Source of the DNA: Ancylostoma caninum
Taxonomy: Eukaryota > Nematoda > Chromadorea > Rhabditida > Ancylostomatidae
DNA length: 64,000 nucleotides
Reading direction: 5' to 3'
NCBI GenBank assembly: GCA_037903475.1
Contig: JBAJFG010000022.1
Span: 1-64,000, forward strand
Shown here piece after piece: positions 10,682 through 21,374 of this stretch; position 1 is the first letter of the stretch, and every line of letters starts with the position of its first letter. Made by a program: the position numbers and the translations under genes. The notes beneath the pieces were generated by a model. That model had not been told where the DNA came from and made no database searches. It worked only from the letters and a program-made list of their open reading frames with translations.

Positions 10682-11955
10682 TTAGGTGCGTGCAAAAGTT
10701 CCGGGGCAGTTGCACCTAATTTCTCAGAACGCCATAACTTGACTCAAAGTCAGCAATTTTGTACAAAACAAAAAGCATTGGCATCTGGGTAATGTTGCCA
10801 ATATGGCCCAGAAAAAATTTTTGCAGAAGCTAAAAATTTGACAGGTCTACACCTGTAATAGTTGCACAAGTCGTTTTCCAGTAGTGTCTGTTCATTAAAA
10901 GTTTTGCAGCGGGGGTAAAGCCATAGAAGGTTGATATGGAGGTAGTCTGTTAGAGGGGGTATAAGGAGTAATATAGGTTAGGCTAGAATCTCGGAGCACG
11001 AATGGCCAATTCTTTATACGGTTGACGCTGCAACGTGCTGGTGTGCGTTATCCCACAGCCGGATCAGACCACACGTTTCCGCCTGTGTCGGCCCTATGCT
11101 TAAGGGTTTTCCCGTGATTACTTTAGGGAAAAGGAAATACTATAGGACGATTATTGCGCATTCATTAGAAAAAAATTCATTGCAGATGAGTCACGTTGCC
11201 GACCATGAAACGTCAAAATTTTTTCAAAGAAGGTAGTGATGGTTCGGCCCTTTTTTTAAGTGGGTGGCAGGAGTCCGGACTCTGGGCTGACCTTCCCCTG
11301 TTGTCGTACTTGACCTCTTCTCTATCATCAATAACAATTCTTCCATGAAACGAATTGTTAGGAAATCTGAAGGTCGAATATCTGCAGACTTGCCAGTATG
11401 GACGTTGGTACTCTTCGCTCAACTCACGCAAAATCCATCTACTCACCTGCCCCTTCTTACTGATTTCCTTCAAATGACGAGGCATTGTTGACTAAACTCC
11501 TCGTAATGTCTTGCGCACTTTGCACAAGGTCTGGTTCAACCTGCTCTTTCCCGACGCCTTTGTGAAGATCAAATATCTGACCACCTTGTGGAGCATTTTC
11601 CACGCTCTCATCTCCGCTCAGAATTCCTAGGAACCTTCGAGCACCTGGCGTTTTAGAGAACATATTCTCCACGAACGCATTGTTGATGTTATGTGTCGCT
11701 TCCCTTGTTGATCGTCTAGATTTGATTTCACAAAGCGAAATTCCCCAAAATATTGCACAGCTCATAGCATTGGTTTTACACCCCAAACAAAGCAACGCTG
11801 TGACGTAAACGCGAGCCAAAAGTGGTATAGGTAGCAGATGTTTTAGACTACCAGCATACATGAAAACAGTTGCAGGATATCGCAAACGCAAGGAGCAAAA
11901 CGACGTTGAATGGTGGAATACCACCAACTGCCCCGGAACTTTTGCACGCACCTAA
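10682..11955 (-). mobile_element. Full-length-sized mariner, degraded transposase, inside the CR1
   Basis: TIRs TTAGGTGCGTGCAAAAG at both ends with flanking TA; 1274 bp is the usual mariner length. The minus-strand transposase is split over frames: REATHNINNAFVENMFSKT and SGDESVENAP (about 11700-11570) match the N-terminal HTH region and RFRSGDES-type linker; SRWILRELSEEYQR and RIVIDDREEVKYDNRGRSAQ (about 11440-11270) match the DELS/HEL linker and the first part of the DDE domain. The canonical GDEKW around the first catalytic Asp is altered to DDREE and the remainder is unreadable, so it is inactive. Insertion is at the TA just after the YADD box of the host CR1. Confidence 0.85.
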
Positions 11956-11990
11956 TAGAATCGTCAGCATATATAGAGCAATGAACATCT

Positions 11991-12130
11991 CCGCTAGGTG
12001 TAGGATAGCTGTCGGAAGACTGTGAGGTGTCAGCAAGACTGTGAGGTAAATCATTTATATAGAGTAAGAACATTAGTGGCCCAAGACAAGTTCCTTGATG
12101 GACCCGCTAGGTGTAGGATAGCTGTCGGAA
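11991..12130. repeat. 27-bp block duplicated 113 bp apart within CR1 reverse transcriptase
   Basis: The block starting CCGCTAGGTGTAGGATAGCT occurs at 11991-12017 and 12104-12130. On the coding strand both read as SDSYPTPSG. The copy nearer the VLVNGVF motif is in its natural place; the other interrupts the stretch between LPHSLADT and HCSIYADD. A further 13-bp tandem (AAGACTGTGAGGT) sits beside it at about 12016-12046. Confidence 0.8.
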
Positions 12131-12310
12131 AAAACACCATTGACTAGAACTCTCTGAGTACGTCCATTCAAAAAAGCTTCCAAAAAGTGTTCTTGTCCAG
12201 CACCTCGAACAATCCCCTTGGGCAACTTCAGTTCGGAGATTTTTTCTGAATTTTTTGGGCCCGCTAAAAAGACGAAATGATCTCTAAATAGTTGAATTTC
12301 CAAATACTAG

Positions 12311-13010
12311 GTTGGTGAGAAAATCTTGTCTGATATTTTTTCGTCGACTGCTAACAATATAGGAGTGACACTCAGTCCGATGTCACAAGTGTCAAGACCG
12401 GTGTGGATGCGTGTAACGGTGCATTCACAAGGTTGGGCCAACGTTACCTACGAGAGATCCTCTGCAATGGGTTCGGAACAATGCCGAATTAACCGGGGGC
12501 GGAGGAGACATTTGATGGCTAAGATCGTGTATCTGAACTTTATTCCACTTTCAGGCCTTTGAAAAAGACGTTTTCGTCGAAACGTTAGGCCAAAAATAAA
12601 GATCCACCTAAAACCCGCTAAGAGCAGAAGCATATTTAGAAGAATACTCAAGAAATGCCCAGGTTCAATAACAATCAAATCAATAAACATGGAGGTTATT
12701 TCTTACTAATGTCTCGACTCCAAACTAAATTCAGGAAAGCGAAAACAAAAGGCACAAGGACAGAATTCGAAACTTTATTTCGAGAAGAAAGCGACACCGC
12801 ACAAGCAAAATAGCAAATTTAGATGACGACATCATAAATTTGGAAATAAAAGAACAAGTAAGAAGAATCATCGAAACAACACAAAAAAGCACAACATAAA
12901 GAATCATATTAGGGAAGAGCTACCCGATTTCTTCACATTCGGACTGTTCTTCCCTTGTCGACTGCGTTTCCTTTATGCAATGGCTGGACCACACAATTTG
13001 GGTATAGTCT
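12311..13010. other. Repeat-like stretch with hammerhead-like fold
   Basis: Contains a self-complementary block at 12553-12591: GGCCT, TTGAAAAA, a GACG-TTTT-CGTC stem-loop, GAAACGTT, then AGGCC closing on the first segment. The order resembles a degenerate hammerhead ribozyme core of the kind found in Penelope-like elements (GAAAC kept, CUGAUGA box altered). The rest is AT-rich with no gene I can support. Confidence 0.3.
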
Positions 13011-13934
13011 TTGTCACCACGGAAGAAACGTCTACAGCAGCACGGCCACGGCGGAGGCCGCCGCACAGCCGCGGCGCAACACCGTCGCGAGGCTGTTGCG
13101 GGCGGCGTGGCGGGCATTTTGCCAGCCTTGGCAGCCGGCTGATTTATCGATTACTTCATTGCCGGATTTCCGCCGTTTTTGTTCGTTTTTCCTCAGGTTT
13201 TTTTTTACATTTTCTTCCCTGTCTCGTTGATTGTTCATCTTTTCCAGGTCAGAAGGAATGAAGAACGATGACAACTTTTATTTTTTGACTCTTTACAGCT
13301 CCTTGTGAGATATTTTGTTTCATTGTTTTCAAAATTTGACATAGCATTAGAATGTCACTGTTGGTGATCTCTAAAACTTCTTTCTTTTGCATTCGTCGGA
13401 ATTTAACATAACCGACATAGCTGCACCAGAATATTTCTGCTTGGAAGTGTTTTATAGGACAACGAATTCATTTCTCAGTGCTGTGTTCATTCTTATAGAG
13501 AATGCAATTTTCGATGGGATAGAAGTGAATAAGACAATCGCTTAGACCTTGCCTTCGGTGGGATGAAGTCGATAAAGGTGAATTGAAATTTCTATGCGTA
13601 TTTGTGCTTTGGATCGTGACTTGATACCAGCAAACATGAATGAATAAACATAAATGGGTTGCACTATAAAGTGATGTTAGCTCAACATCCCTTCTGGCTT
13701 GGAATGGATGAAAAATCAACGAGGCAGAAAAGAAAATGTGAAAAGCTCTAGGAAAAACGATCAAAAACAGAGGAAATCCGGCGGCATTAAGTAGTCGATA
13801 AATCAGCAGGCTGGCAAGGCTGGCAAAATGCCCGCCACGCCGCCCGCAACAGCCTCGCAGAGGTGTTGCGCCGCAGCTGCGCGGCGGCCTCCGCCGTGGC
13901 CGTGCTGCTGCAGACGTTTCTTCCGTGGTGACAA
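13011..13934. mobile_element. TIR element with GC-rich ends, 0.92 kb
   Basis: Terminal inverted repeats of about 140 bp begin TTGTCACCACGGAAGAAACG (13011) and end with its complement at 13934; both contain GGCGGAGGCCGCC-type and CGCAACA-rich segments and continue to TGCCAGCC..GCAGGCTG and a TCGATTA/TCGATAA part. The AT-rich middle (13160-13790) has no transposase. Probably a non-autonomous DNA transposon (MITE). Confidence 0.8.
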
Positions 13935-14038
13935 CGACAATACATAGTTCACAAATTGCGGGATTCTTGCGGTTTGCATAGTAGCTAGTTTTTTAACGTT
14001 CAGACTGCGATAGGAGAATAGTGTCAAGAAATTACGAA

Positions 14039-14242
14039 TCAGATAGCAAACTGGAGCGGTTCACCAAATCCTGCACAACCAGAAAATTTCGGTCTTCCGG
14101 AACTGAAATGGGAGAAATTAGTTTTCTGACATAACACGGTTGCATGGTCGTTTTGGCCACATTTGGAACAAGGATGAGTGTCCAAGCAGGAAGAACTGTG
14201 GTGTTTACGAAGACATTTCGGGCAAAGCCTATGCTGAACCAA
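14039..14242 (-). mobile_element. BEL/Pao-like gag remnant with zinc knuckles
   Basis: The minus frame from 14242 reads HRLCPKCLRKHHSSSCLDTH then PCSKCGQNDHATVLC, two C-x2-C-x4/5-H-x-C type knuckles in the arrangement typical of BEL/Pao retroelement gag. The frame stays open to 14039 but flanking gag, protease or LTR sequence was not recognised, so this is a short relic. Assignment to BEL/Pao rather than another retroelement rests on the paired-knuckle pattern. Confidence 0.5.
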
Positions 14243-14294
14243 GAGAACTGTCGCCTTATAACTAAAAGGGAATGGTGCGCGACATCGCCAAGTG

Positions 14295-14358
14295 TAATGA
14301 TGTCATCTGTAGAGGATGCAATTGTTTAATGATGTCCTCTGTAGAGGATGCAATTGTT
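14295..14358. repeat. Two tandem copies of a 32-bp unit
   Basis: TAATGATGTC(A/C)TCTGTAGAG followed by GATGCAATTGTT occurs twice in succession with one difference. It lies inside the minus-strand extension of the gag-like remnant. Confidence 0.8.
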
Positions 14359-14924
14359 AAGTCTCTGAATGATAGTATTATATTGGTAAGGACCTACTAC
14401 TGCTACTGGTCTCGATGATGTTGTCGAGATAGTGTCAGTGGCCCGGCCAAAGCATTTCGGAAGGGAAAGAAGTGAAGCTGACGAGGTGTCGGAAGAGCCG
14501 CGGTGTCGTCTGCGAGCTCCAAAACGAGTTGATGTCGGTGGGAGCTGTTCCATGGAGGTTTTCAGGATTGCATAGATGGGAATCCTGTCGAGTTAGTTGG
14601 GAAGGAGTGTGGAGTAGCAGTTGCGTGGAATGTTGGGCAATACAAAGTGGTTCAGCGTAGAAAAGTATGTTTAGAAACAGCGCACTGAGGTATTTATGTG
14701 CATGATGCTGGGCGTGGCTATACTTGTTATCTGAAATCACGGCAATCATTCATCCAGAAAAGAGAGCCTAAATTTGTATTCGCTTGACCTTCCCACAAAA
14801 GGTTGAGTGATCGTATTGTCCCTGAGGGGTGAAGAGAAATGGGCGTACGGAGACTGTAAGGCTTGATATGTTTGGTGGTACTAAAAGTACCACCCGTTCA
14901 GGTTCATTAATCAAAAGATGAAAA
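14359..14924. other. No gene recognised
   Basis: Flank between the gag remnant and the minisatellite. The minus strand up to about 14750 stays partly open with a proline/serine-rich bias, which could be more gag, but I see no motif. Confidence 0.3.
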
Positions 14925-16910
14925 ACTAGTGTGCCACGTTACCTCCAGGATAGCTACAATTCGCGGCGCTCTGCCATGGACTCGTGTGCCACGTTACTTC
15001 CTGTGTAGTTTTATTTCCCGAAGTGTAGCTATCCTGGGATAGCTACACTTCGGGAAATAAAACTGAGAGCCCCAACGTGCCAGAGCGCCGCTTCGCGGCC
15101 TTCTGCCTCGGACCCGTGTGCTACCTCACCTCCAGGATAGCTACAATTCGCGGCGCTCTGGCTCGGACCCATGTGCCACGTTACCTCCAGGATAGCTACA
15201 ATTCGCGGCGCTCTGGCTCGGACCCATGTGCCACGTTACCTCCAGGATAGCTACAATTCGCGGCGCTCTGCCATGGACTCGTGTGCCACGTTACTTCCAG
15301 GATAGCTAGACTTCGGGAAATAAAACTGAGAGCCCCAACGTGCCAGAGCGCCCCTTTGCGGCCTTCTGCCTCGGACCCGTGCTACCTCACCTCCAGGATA
15401 GCTACAATTCGCGGCGCTCTGGCTCGGACCCATGTGCCACGTTACCTCCAGGATAGCTACAATTCGCGGCGCTCTGCCATGGACTCGTGTGCCACGTTAC
15501 TTCCAGGATAGCTACACTACGGGAAAAAACTGAGAGCGCCAATGAGCCAGAGCGCCGCTTCGTGACGCTCTGCCTCTGACCAGCGTACCACATTACCTCC
15601 AGGATAGCTACAATTCGCGGCGCTCTTCCTAGGACCCGTGTGCCACGTTATAGTCTGCCCGAAACGACGAGTCCGCCCACGCACGCGAGGATCGAGGAGC
15701 TGCCACGTTCGCCACGCTCCACGTCATCATCCGTGATCTGCGTATCACGTTTCATCGTTATCTTCATGGTACTGACCAATGATTTGGCTGTGACGTGGAC
15801 GACGTGGCAGCTAACACCTTACGTCTCAGCCGCGTCGCCTCTCGATCCCCGCGTGCGTGGGCGGACTCGTCGTTTCGGACAGACTTACCTCCAGGATAGC
15901 TACACTCCTCGCTCTGCCTCGGAGCCGTGTCCTACCTCACTTCCAGGATAGCTACACTACGGAAAAAAAACTGACAGCCCCAACGTGCTCGAGCGCCGCT
16001 TCGCGGCCTTCTGCCTCGGAGCCGTGTCCTACCTCACTTCCAGGATAGCTACACTTCGGGAAATAAAACTGAGAGCCCCCACGTGCCAGAGCGCCCCTTT
16101 GCGGCCTTCTGCCTCGGACCCGTCTCCTACCTCACCTCCAGGATAGCGACACTATGGGAAAAAACTGAGAGCGCCACCGAGCCAGAGCGCAGCTTCGTGA
16201 CGCTCTGCCTCGGACCCGTGTGCCACGTTACCTCCAGGATATCTACACCTCGGGAAAAAACTGAGAGTCCTATCGAGCCAGAGCAGTGCGCCGCTTAGCG
16301 GCGCTCTGCCTAGGACCCGTGTGCCTCGTTATCTCAAGGACTACACTTCGGGGAAAAAAACTAAGAGCCTCATCGAGCCAGAGCGCCGCTTAGCGGCAGT
16401 ATGCCTTGGATCCGTGCGCCACGTTACCTCCAGGATAGCTACACTTCGGCAAAAAAACTGAGAGCCCCACCGAGCCAGGGCAGTGCGCCGCTTAGCGGCC
16501 TTCTGCCTCGGACCCGTGTGCTACCTCACCTCCAGGATAGCTACACTTCGCAGCGCTCTGCCTAGGACCCGTGTGCCACGTTATCTCCAGGATAGCTACA
16601 CTTCGGGGGAAAAAACTAAGAGCCTCATCGAGCCAGAGCGCCGCTTAGCGGCAGTATGCCTTGAACCCGTGTGCCACGTTAGCTCCAGAATAGCTACACT
16701 TTGGGAAATAAATCTGAGAGCCCCAACGTGCCAGAGCGCAGCTTCGCGACGTTCCGCATTTGACCCGTGTGCCACGTTACCTCCGGAATAGCTACACTTC
16801 TCGGCGCTCCGCCTCTGACCCGTGTGCCACGTTACCTCCAGGACGGCTACACTTCGGGAAAAAAAAACTTAGACCCCCCCCGAGCCAGCCGCTTAGCGGC
16901 GCTCTGCCAA
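14925..16910. repeat. GC-rich minisatellite, units of about 55 and 97 bp
   Basis: About twenty degenerate units share GTGCCACGTTACCTCCAGGA followed by TAGCTACACTTCGGGAAA. The long unit (about 97 bp) adds an AAACTGAGAGCCCC..GAGCCAGAGCGC segment and a GCCGCTTAGCGGCGCTCTGC palindrome; the short unit (about 55 bp) lacks the middle. Long and short units are interspersed. A foldback element interrupts the array at 15652-15885. Apparent reading frames across the array only reflect the repeat. Confidence 0.9.
15652..15885. mobile_element. Foldback element family 1, copy inside the minisatellite
   Basis: Ends AGTCTGCCCGAAACGACGAG and complement CGTCGTTTCGGACAGACT, with further pairing through CCCACGCACGCG and GGATCGAGG. 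Flanked by TA. Related copies are at 19482-19658 and 44004-44148. No coding capacity. Confidence 0.85.
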
Positions 16911-17552
16911 AAAATAAACAAAAACAACCAAAAACAAGCATTAGCATGCAAGGGCGGAGCCGTCCGGTCGGTACAGGTCAGCCACAGGTCTCACACCTTC
17001 GATTGATCTTCATTTAAGGTAAAAAAAAAAAATGAAAGAAAAACACCCAGCTGAGCAGAAGATCCCACGTAGGGCGGGAACAGCTGAGCGAGGAAGCCGC
17101 ACCGCCGACACAAGAGGCCCACGCCGCGCACGCGCCGCATGATTGGGGTCTTCCGCCGATTGCGCGCAAGCACTTTACGACGCGCCCAGTCTCGTTTGCT
17201 TTAACATCTCCTACTAAATTTATCTGATTGCGTAAATTTTGGACCAAAACACCTGGAAAACTGTGGGACGTTGTCCTGCGCCAGTCCGCAACTTCAGCAA
17301 AACCATCGCGTCGCGTCTGCTAGCAGGCGACGCGAATTTGACCCATCTCATCGTTTTTCAAGAAAAGGTATGAACAGGGCGCGACGTCGTGTAGAGATGA
17401 GAATCGCCAACTACCACTGTTTGCGCATGCATCCACTCGCGACCCAACGTATTTGAACTGTTTGCTTAGACGCGACCATAGCGTCGCGCCGAAGTCTATA
17501 TCGTCTATGCTTGCAAGAAAAGGATACTTGGGGGGGGGGAGGTCCAAAAATT
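16911..17552. other. No gene recognised
   Basis: Starts with an A-rich run, then mixed-composition DNA. The part at 17300-17500 shares words such as GCCAACTACCAC and TCGCGACCCAACG-like strings with 31330-31440, suggesting a weakly conserved dispersed repeat. Confidence 0.3.
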
Positions 17553-17952
17553 CGAAATGAGATGTTGTCAAATGCAGTTTGTGACGCTGATCTCAAATCC
17601 GTCCTTTTTTTGCTGCGGAGCCGTCGATGAGGAGTTACATGGCACGATCCAAGCTTGTTCAAATTCGCCAAAATTAGGCTTCTAGAATATAATTCGATAA
17701 AAGATTGCGTGGAACCTATCTGAATTTGAACAAGCTTTGAGCTGGAATCAGTTTCGATCGGTTGGCCAGTACGCAACTGTTCTTGCACTTCTATTCAGCA
17801 GAATATACCTCGAAAGTCAAATTTGGCCGATATAGACAAACCGAAATTATGCCAGGATGCTCCCCACGGAGAGCTCCGCACCAAAAAAAAAAGAAAACGG
17901 GTCAGAGATCAGCATCATGAACTGCATATAACAGTATACATTCGTTACAAGT
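17553..17952. mobile_element. MITE family 2, copy 1
   Basis: TIR-like ends: ATGCAGTTTGTGACGCTGAT (from 17570) and the complement of ATCAGCATCATGAACTGCAT near 17930; subterminal parts (CTGCGGAG/CTCCGCA) also pair. A second copy of the family is at 61829-62226 next to the UBE3C gene. Confidence 0.75.
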
Positions 17953-18567
17953 TGTGGGAACCCCGTAATATCCTTCCCTGATTAGCTATAAGCAACCTTC
18001 GAAGCGGCAAAAATCAGAAAACCTTAAAAACCAAAACAAACGAAGAACTCGCCTGTACACCTGCATGTCTGAATGCTTAACGAAAGCGTTAGTTACTTTT
18101 TTATTTACGGCTTCACCAACATCCAGACAAGACATTGTGCACAACTGTTAAAAACTTTATTGAACTTCATCATCACAAACAACTTACACACTGAACAAAA
18201 CTAATCACAACAAAAATTGCTCGTCAACAATTATAGTTCAAAACCAATAACTTACATAGCCCGTCTGCAGCAACATTCATAGCCAGCATAGTGGAGATTT
18301 TGCAGGATTTGAACTCTGAAATGGTAAAAAGCGTTGGTACGTCCTAGCGACTGCGAGTACTGTCCTCCTCGAAAACAAATGAATTCCGTACGCGGTTTCA
18401 TAGTGGCATGACCGCCAGAATCGTAAAGGGGACCTGCTCAAACGTCTTACTTGGAGCATGGTCCAACCGAGTCCTTCGTTCAGTGTCTATCGAGATTCTG
18501 CAGCCATGGAATTCTCCTTTCGAGGAAGACAATACAATGACCGTCGATGAAATTGCGTTTTTTGGGC
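17953..18567. other. No gene recognised
   Basis: AT-rich sequence; nothing supportable apart from ordinary composition changes. Confidence 0.3.
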
Positions 18568-18985
18568 ACTATTCCACATTAGGGGCCCCAACATGTTCAA
18601 ATATAGGCAGGTTATTTGAGGTGCTGAACACGAATATCGTATTTGTTTTACATCGTAACCCCATTTTCGCGGGGATACGGTAGGTACACGGTAGTAAATT
18701 TGGAGAAAATACCAATTTTGGGTGGAAAACGAGGGTGTCACGCAGAATAATGTTGATAATCGTGTTCAGCACCTCAAATAATCCCCTCCCTCCTGTGCAA
18801 AATTTAAACGAATTCCATGAGGTACCGTATCCAGGGTAACCCTACCGTAACCATACCAAAATGGGGTTACAGTACAAAATGAACACGATATTCGTGTTCA
18901 GCACCTCAAATAACCCCGCTACACAAAGTTTCAGTGGGATTTTTTTTTTGAAAAATTTGGGGACCCTAATGTGGAATAGTCCCTT
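18568..18985. mobile_element. MITE family 3 (GGTGCTGAACACGAATATCG), copy 1
   Basis: Ends ACTATTCCACATTAGGGGCC and its near complement GACCCTAATGTGGAATAGT. Inside, the motif GAGGTGCTGAACACGAATAT occurs once forward (about 18620) and twice reversed (about 18760, 18895), each next to a GTAACCCCATTTT block. Other members: 21375-22155, 26375-26765 and 58276-58710. The internal multi-copy inverted motif makes this a distinctive foldback family. Confidence 0.8.
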
Positions 18986-19481
18986 TTTGCCTCGGAAAGC
19001 ACATAGTACGGCCGCACTATAACACTGCCGCTAAAGTCCTCGAGGAGTGTAGAACCTTGCTTCGCCGTTGCCGACGACTGTGAGGCCGACACGCATCGAT
19101 TGTGGGCGGAGCGGCGGCGGCGGCGACGTTGACGTCGGTGCCTATCGATTGGTCGCCAATATTGGCGATCGGCGGCCGCCACTGCAGAACCAGTGTGTAT
19201 CGAGGGGGCTTTAGCCGTCTGGACAACACATGGGCTGTCCAACGCGCGCGGTCGCGCGCTGTTTTGTCATTGGAGCGCGCCGAATCGCACCTGGCGTGCT
19301 TTCTGTGTGATGGTTAGGCACATACAGATGTCAAAGTGGAGGGTTCTGTTTCCCAGGTGTCATGAAGTGAGATGACGTCATTTTCTGCGAGATTAGGGTA
19401 GAAAGCTTTTGTCCATTGAAGGTTTTGATACTTCTGGCCTGCGGTTTACACGTATTAGTCGTACGTAGTCGTAGCAGCACA

Positions 19482-19658
19482 TACCGTCTACCCGAAACGA
19501 AGAGTCCGCCCAAGCGGTCGAGGATCCAGAGGCAGCCACGCTCGCCAGCAATCCACGTCATCATCTCCAATCTCTGCATCACCTTTCATAGTTATCTTTA
19601 TGATATTTGGCTGTGACGTGGACCGCTTGGGCGGACTCGTCGTTTCGGATACACCGTA
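19482..19658. mobile_element. Foldback element family 1, copy 2
   Basis: CCCGAAACGAAGAGTCCGCC..AAGCGGTCGAGG pairs with GACCGCTTGGGCGGACTCGTCGTTTCGG. Located inside the long-TIR element, so it is a younger insertion than that element's last transposition or travels with it. Confidence 0.8.
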
Positions 19659-20088
19659 GGTCTTATCGTTCTTTGTGGACTCGTAGATGATTCACTTGTG
19701 ATCTTGAGAATGTACTATCGTTTTCGCTCGTTTTCTTTTTTTAGCTGTAGTCTGATTAACGTGGTTCGAGCCGGCTTGGGTTGAGAAGTAATAAGAATTG
19801 TCTTAGTGTTTTTCTTCTGTACTTTCGGTAGAGTTACTTTGAGATGACTGATTCCGTGTCATGTCCAGCAAGCGTAATTCCAGTTGGAACAGACCATGAA
19901 GAGGAGCCTTCTACTTCGAATAAAGGGCAAGGGCAAGTATCTTCCACATTTCTTCAGCTATAGTTTCTTGCCAACCACCTCAACCACACTGAACAGTTCA
20001 TACTCAGCATTTGTAGTATTCAGACTTACTGTCGCACTAACGCTTTCGGTCAACAAGGATAATTTTGTTCGCAGCGACATACAAGTAA

Positions 20089-20364
20089 CGTAGAAAGGAG
20101 CTGAAGAGTCTTGAAAGGGCGGAGGTGCGCGATCAAATCAAAGAAGTGTGGCAGATGAATAATGAAGACGTCAGCATCTGCTTCATTTGCGGAAGACGTG
20201 AGCCGCCCTCACGCCAAGAACCCAAAAATCAATGGTTAACATGCTCAAGCACGAACATTTGCAACGCTACGGCACATCCTGCCTGCACCCAAGGAGCCCA
20301 GTCTCGATGCAGTATATGTTACTATGGAGTATGGGTAGAAAAGCCCACCTCTCAATCTGAATAG
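20089..20364 (+). CDS. PHD-like zinc-binding protein fragment inside the long-TIR element
   Basis: The open stretch reads RKELKSLERAEVRDQIKEVW (helical, charged) and then a treble-cysteine module: CFICGRREPPSR, WLTCSSTNIC, AHPACTQGAQSRCSICYYGVW, stop at 20362. Spacing C-x2-C..W-x2-C..H-x2-C..C-x2-C fits a PHD/RING-like finger such as those at the C-terminus of transposon proteins. Only the last exon is identified; an acceptor after TAACGTAG (about 20093) would put it in frame with an upstream exon, possibly the frame starting near 19842. Probably the element's own protein. A captured host finger is the alternative. Confidence 0.5.
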   Translation, partial: RRKELKSLERAEVRDQIKEVWQMNNEDVSICFICGRREPPSRQEPKNQWLTCSSTNICNATAHPACTQGAQSRCSICYYGVWVEKPTSQSE

Positions 20365-21374
20365 AATTTTTCAAAAAAAAAGTGATGGCTCGAGCTTCTT
20401 TCAATCGGACATCCAAAAAGGTTCTAGGTGTTGATTGTCAAATAAAGGTTGTAAGTTTGCTCAAGTAAAGATGTCTTTGTTGTTAGAACATCTGCAGAGG
20501 TTCTGCTATGGGAATCTTAATTTTTCGTAACAGAATAGGATTGTATAACAGTGTTGTGTGAAATCAAATCGCCACCAGCGCTCTTCAATCTATCGATGGT
20601 AAGGGATCTGTTTGAAAATAGCTTCAAAAAAGTGTAATAATGTGGTAAGGAACATGTCGCTCTATTTACTGACCGCAAATGCGCATCGTGATTGAGTTGT
20701 CGAGAATCAACTTGTTCATCTTTTCGCTGTTTGAGACTAGCAGAACAGACATTTACATAACGGTGTCAAATGGAAAAGAGTACAAAAATAATGGATAATC
20801 ACAAACACAACCGAAAAAAACACTTAAGCAAACATCCGGAGACTACAACTGAGCGGTGACCGAATTCAATAATCACATTTCGGCCACAACACGTACGTCC
20901 TGGTAATTCAACAGTGGTAGAGCTGAAAGACTGTAGGAGTAATTGGTATACTAACAGAAAATGTTATCTGAACATATCAGAGTGACGAATGAGTGTTGTG
21001 GTGTCAGAGAAGGTGAACATGAGTGAAGCTATTCATATCCTACGAAAGAAATGTTCTATTTACTTTCTCACACTTCATGACACCTGGGAAACAGAACCCT
21101 CCACTTTGACATCTGTATGTGCCTAACCATCACACAGAAACCACGCCCAGGTGCGATTCGCCGCGCCCCAATGACAAAACAGCGCGCGACCGCGCGCGTT
21201 GGACAGCCCATGTGTTGTCCAGACGGCTAAAGCCTATCGAGGGTGTGAGGGGTCGCCAACATTGGCGGCCGCCGTCGCCGGCGACGGCGACGCAAGATGC
21301 TCTACTCCTCGAGGAGTATAGCTTCAGTGTAATAGCTGCTGTAGTAGCAAATCAGGAGGCCTGACGCGATAATG

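Larger units (their letters stand above)
9884..12310 (-). mobile_element. CR1/Jockey-type non-LTR retrotransposon, 5'-truncated, dead
   Basis: Minus-strand reverse transcriptase in two parts around a mariner. Upstream part (12303-11956): FLNGRTQRVLVNGVFSDS, FLLYINDLPHSL and the catalytic box SIYADDS. Downstream part (10681-9884): W..KWQLDIS-like segment with an in-frame TGA, RDLGV at about 10490, YVRPILEYCAPLRSP near 10320, then the C-terminal tail with FLVRAVKMWNELPQSL (about 9950-10000). Motif order fits CR1-clade elements. The endonuclease half is absent, so the copy is 5'-truncated near 12310. Stops, frameshifts, a 27-bp duplication and the mariner show it is inactive. Confidence 0.85.
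19011..21340. mobile_element. DNA transposon with about 0.35-kb TIRs and a PHD-like reading frame
   Basis: 19011-19385 matches the reverse complement of about 21060-21340: CTCGAGGAGT, GGCGGCCGCC, AGCCGTCTGGACAACACATG, GCGCGCGGTCGCGCGC, then GTGATGGTTAGGCACATACA and CAGGTGTCATGAAGT. The 1.67-kb interior holds a zinc-binding reading frame (20089-20364) and, near 19842, a short frame beginning MTDSVSCPAS. A foldback element (19482-19658) has inserted. No DDE transposase was recognised. Confidence 0.8.

Noticed and set aside
15251..16791. Many overlapping frames with repeated SYLTSRIATL-type peptides
   Set aside because: Explained by the 55/97-bp minisatellite.
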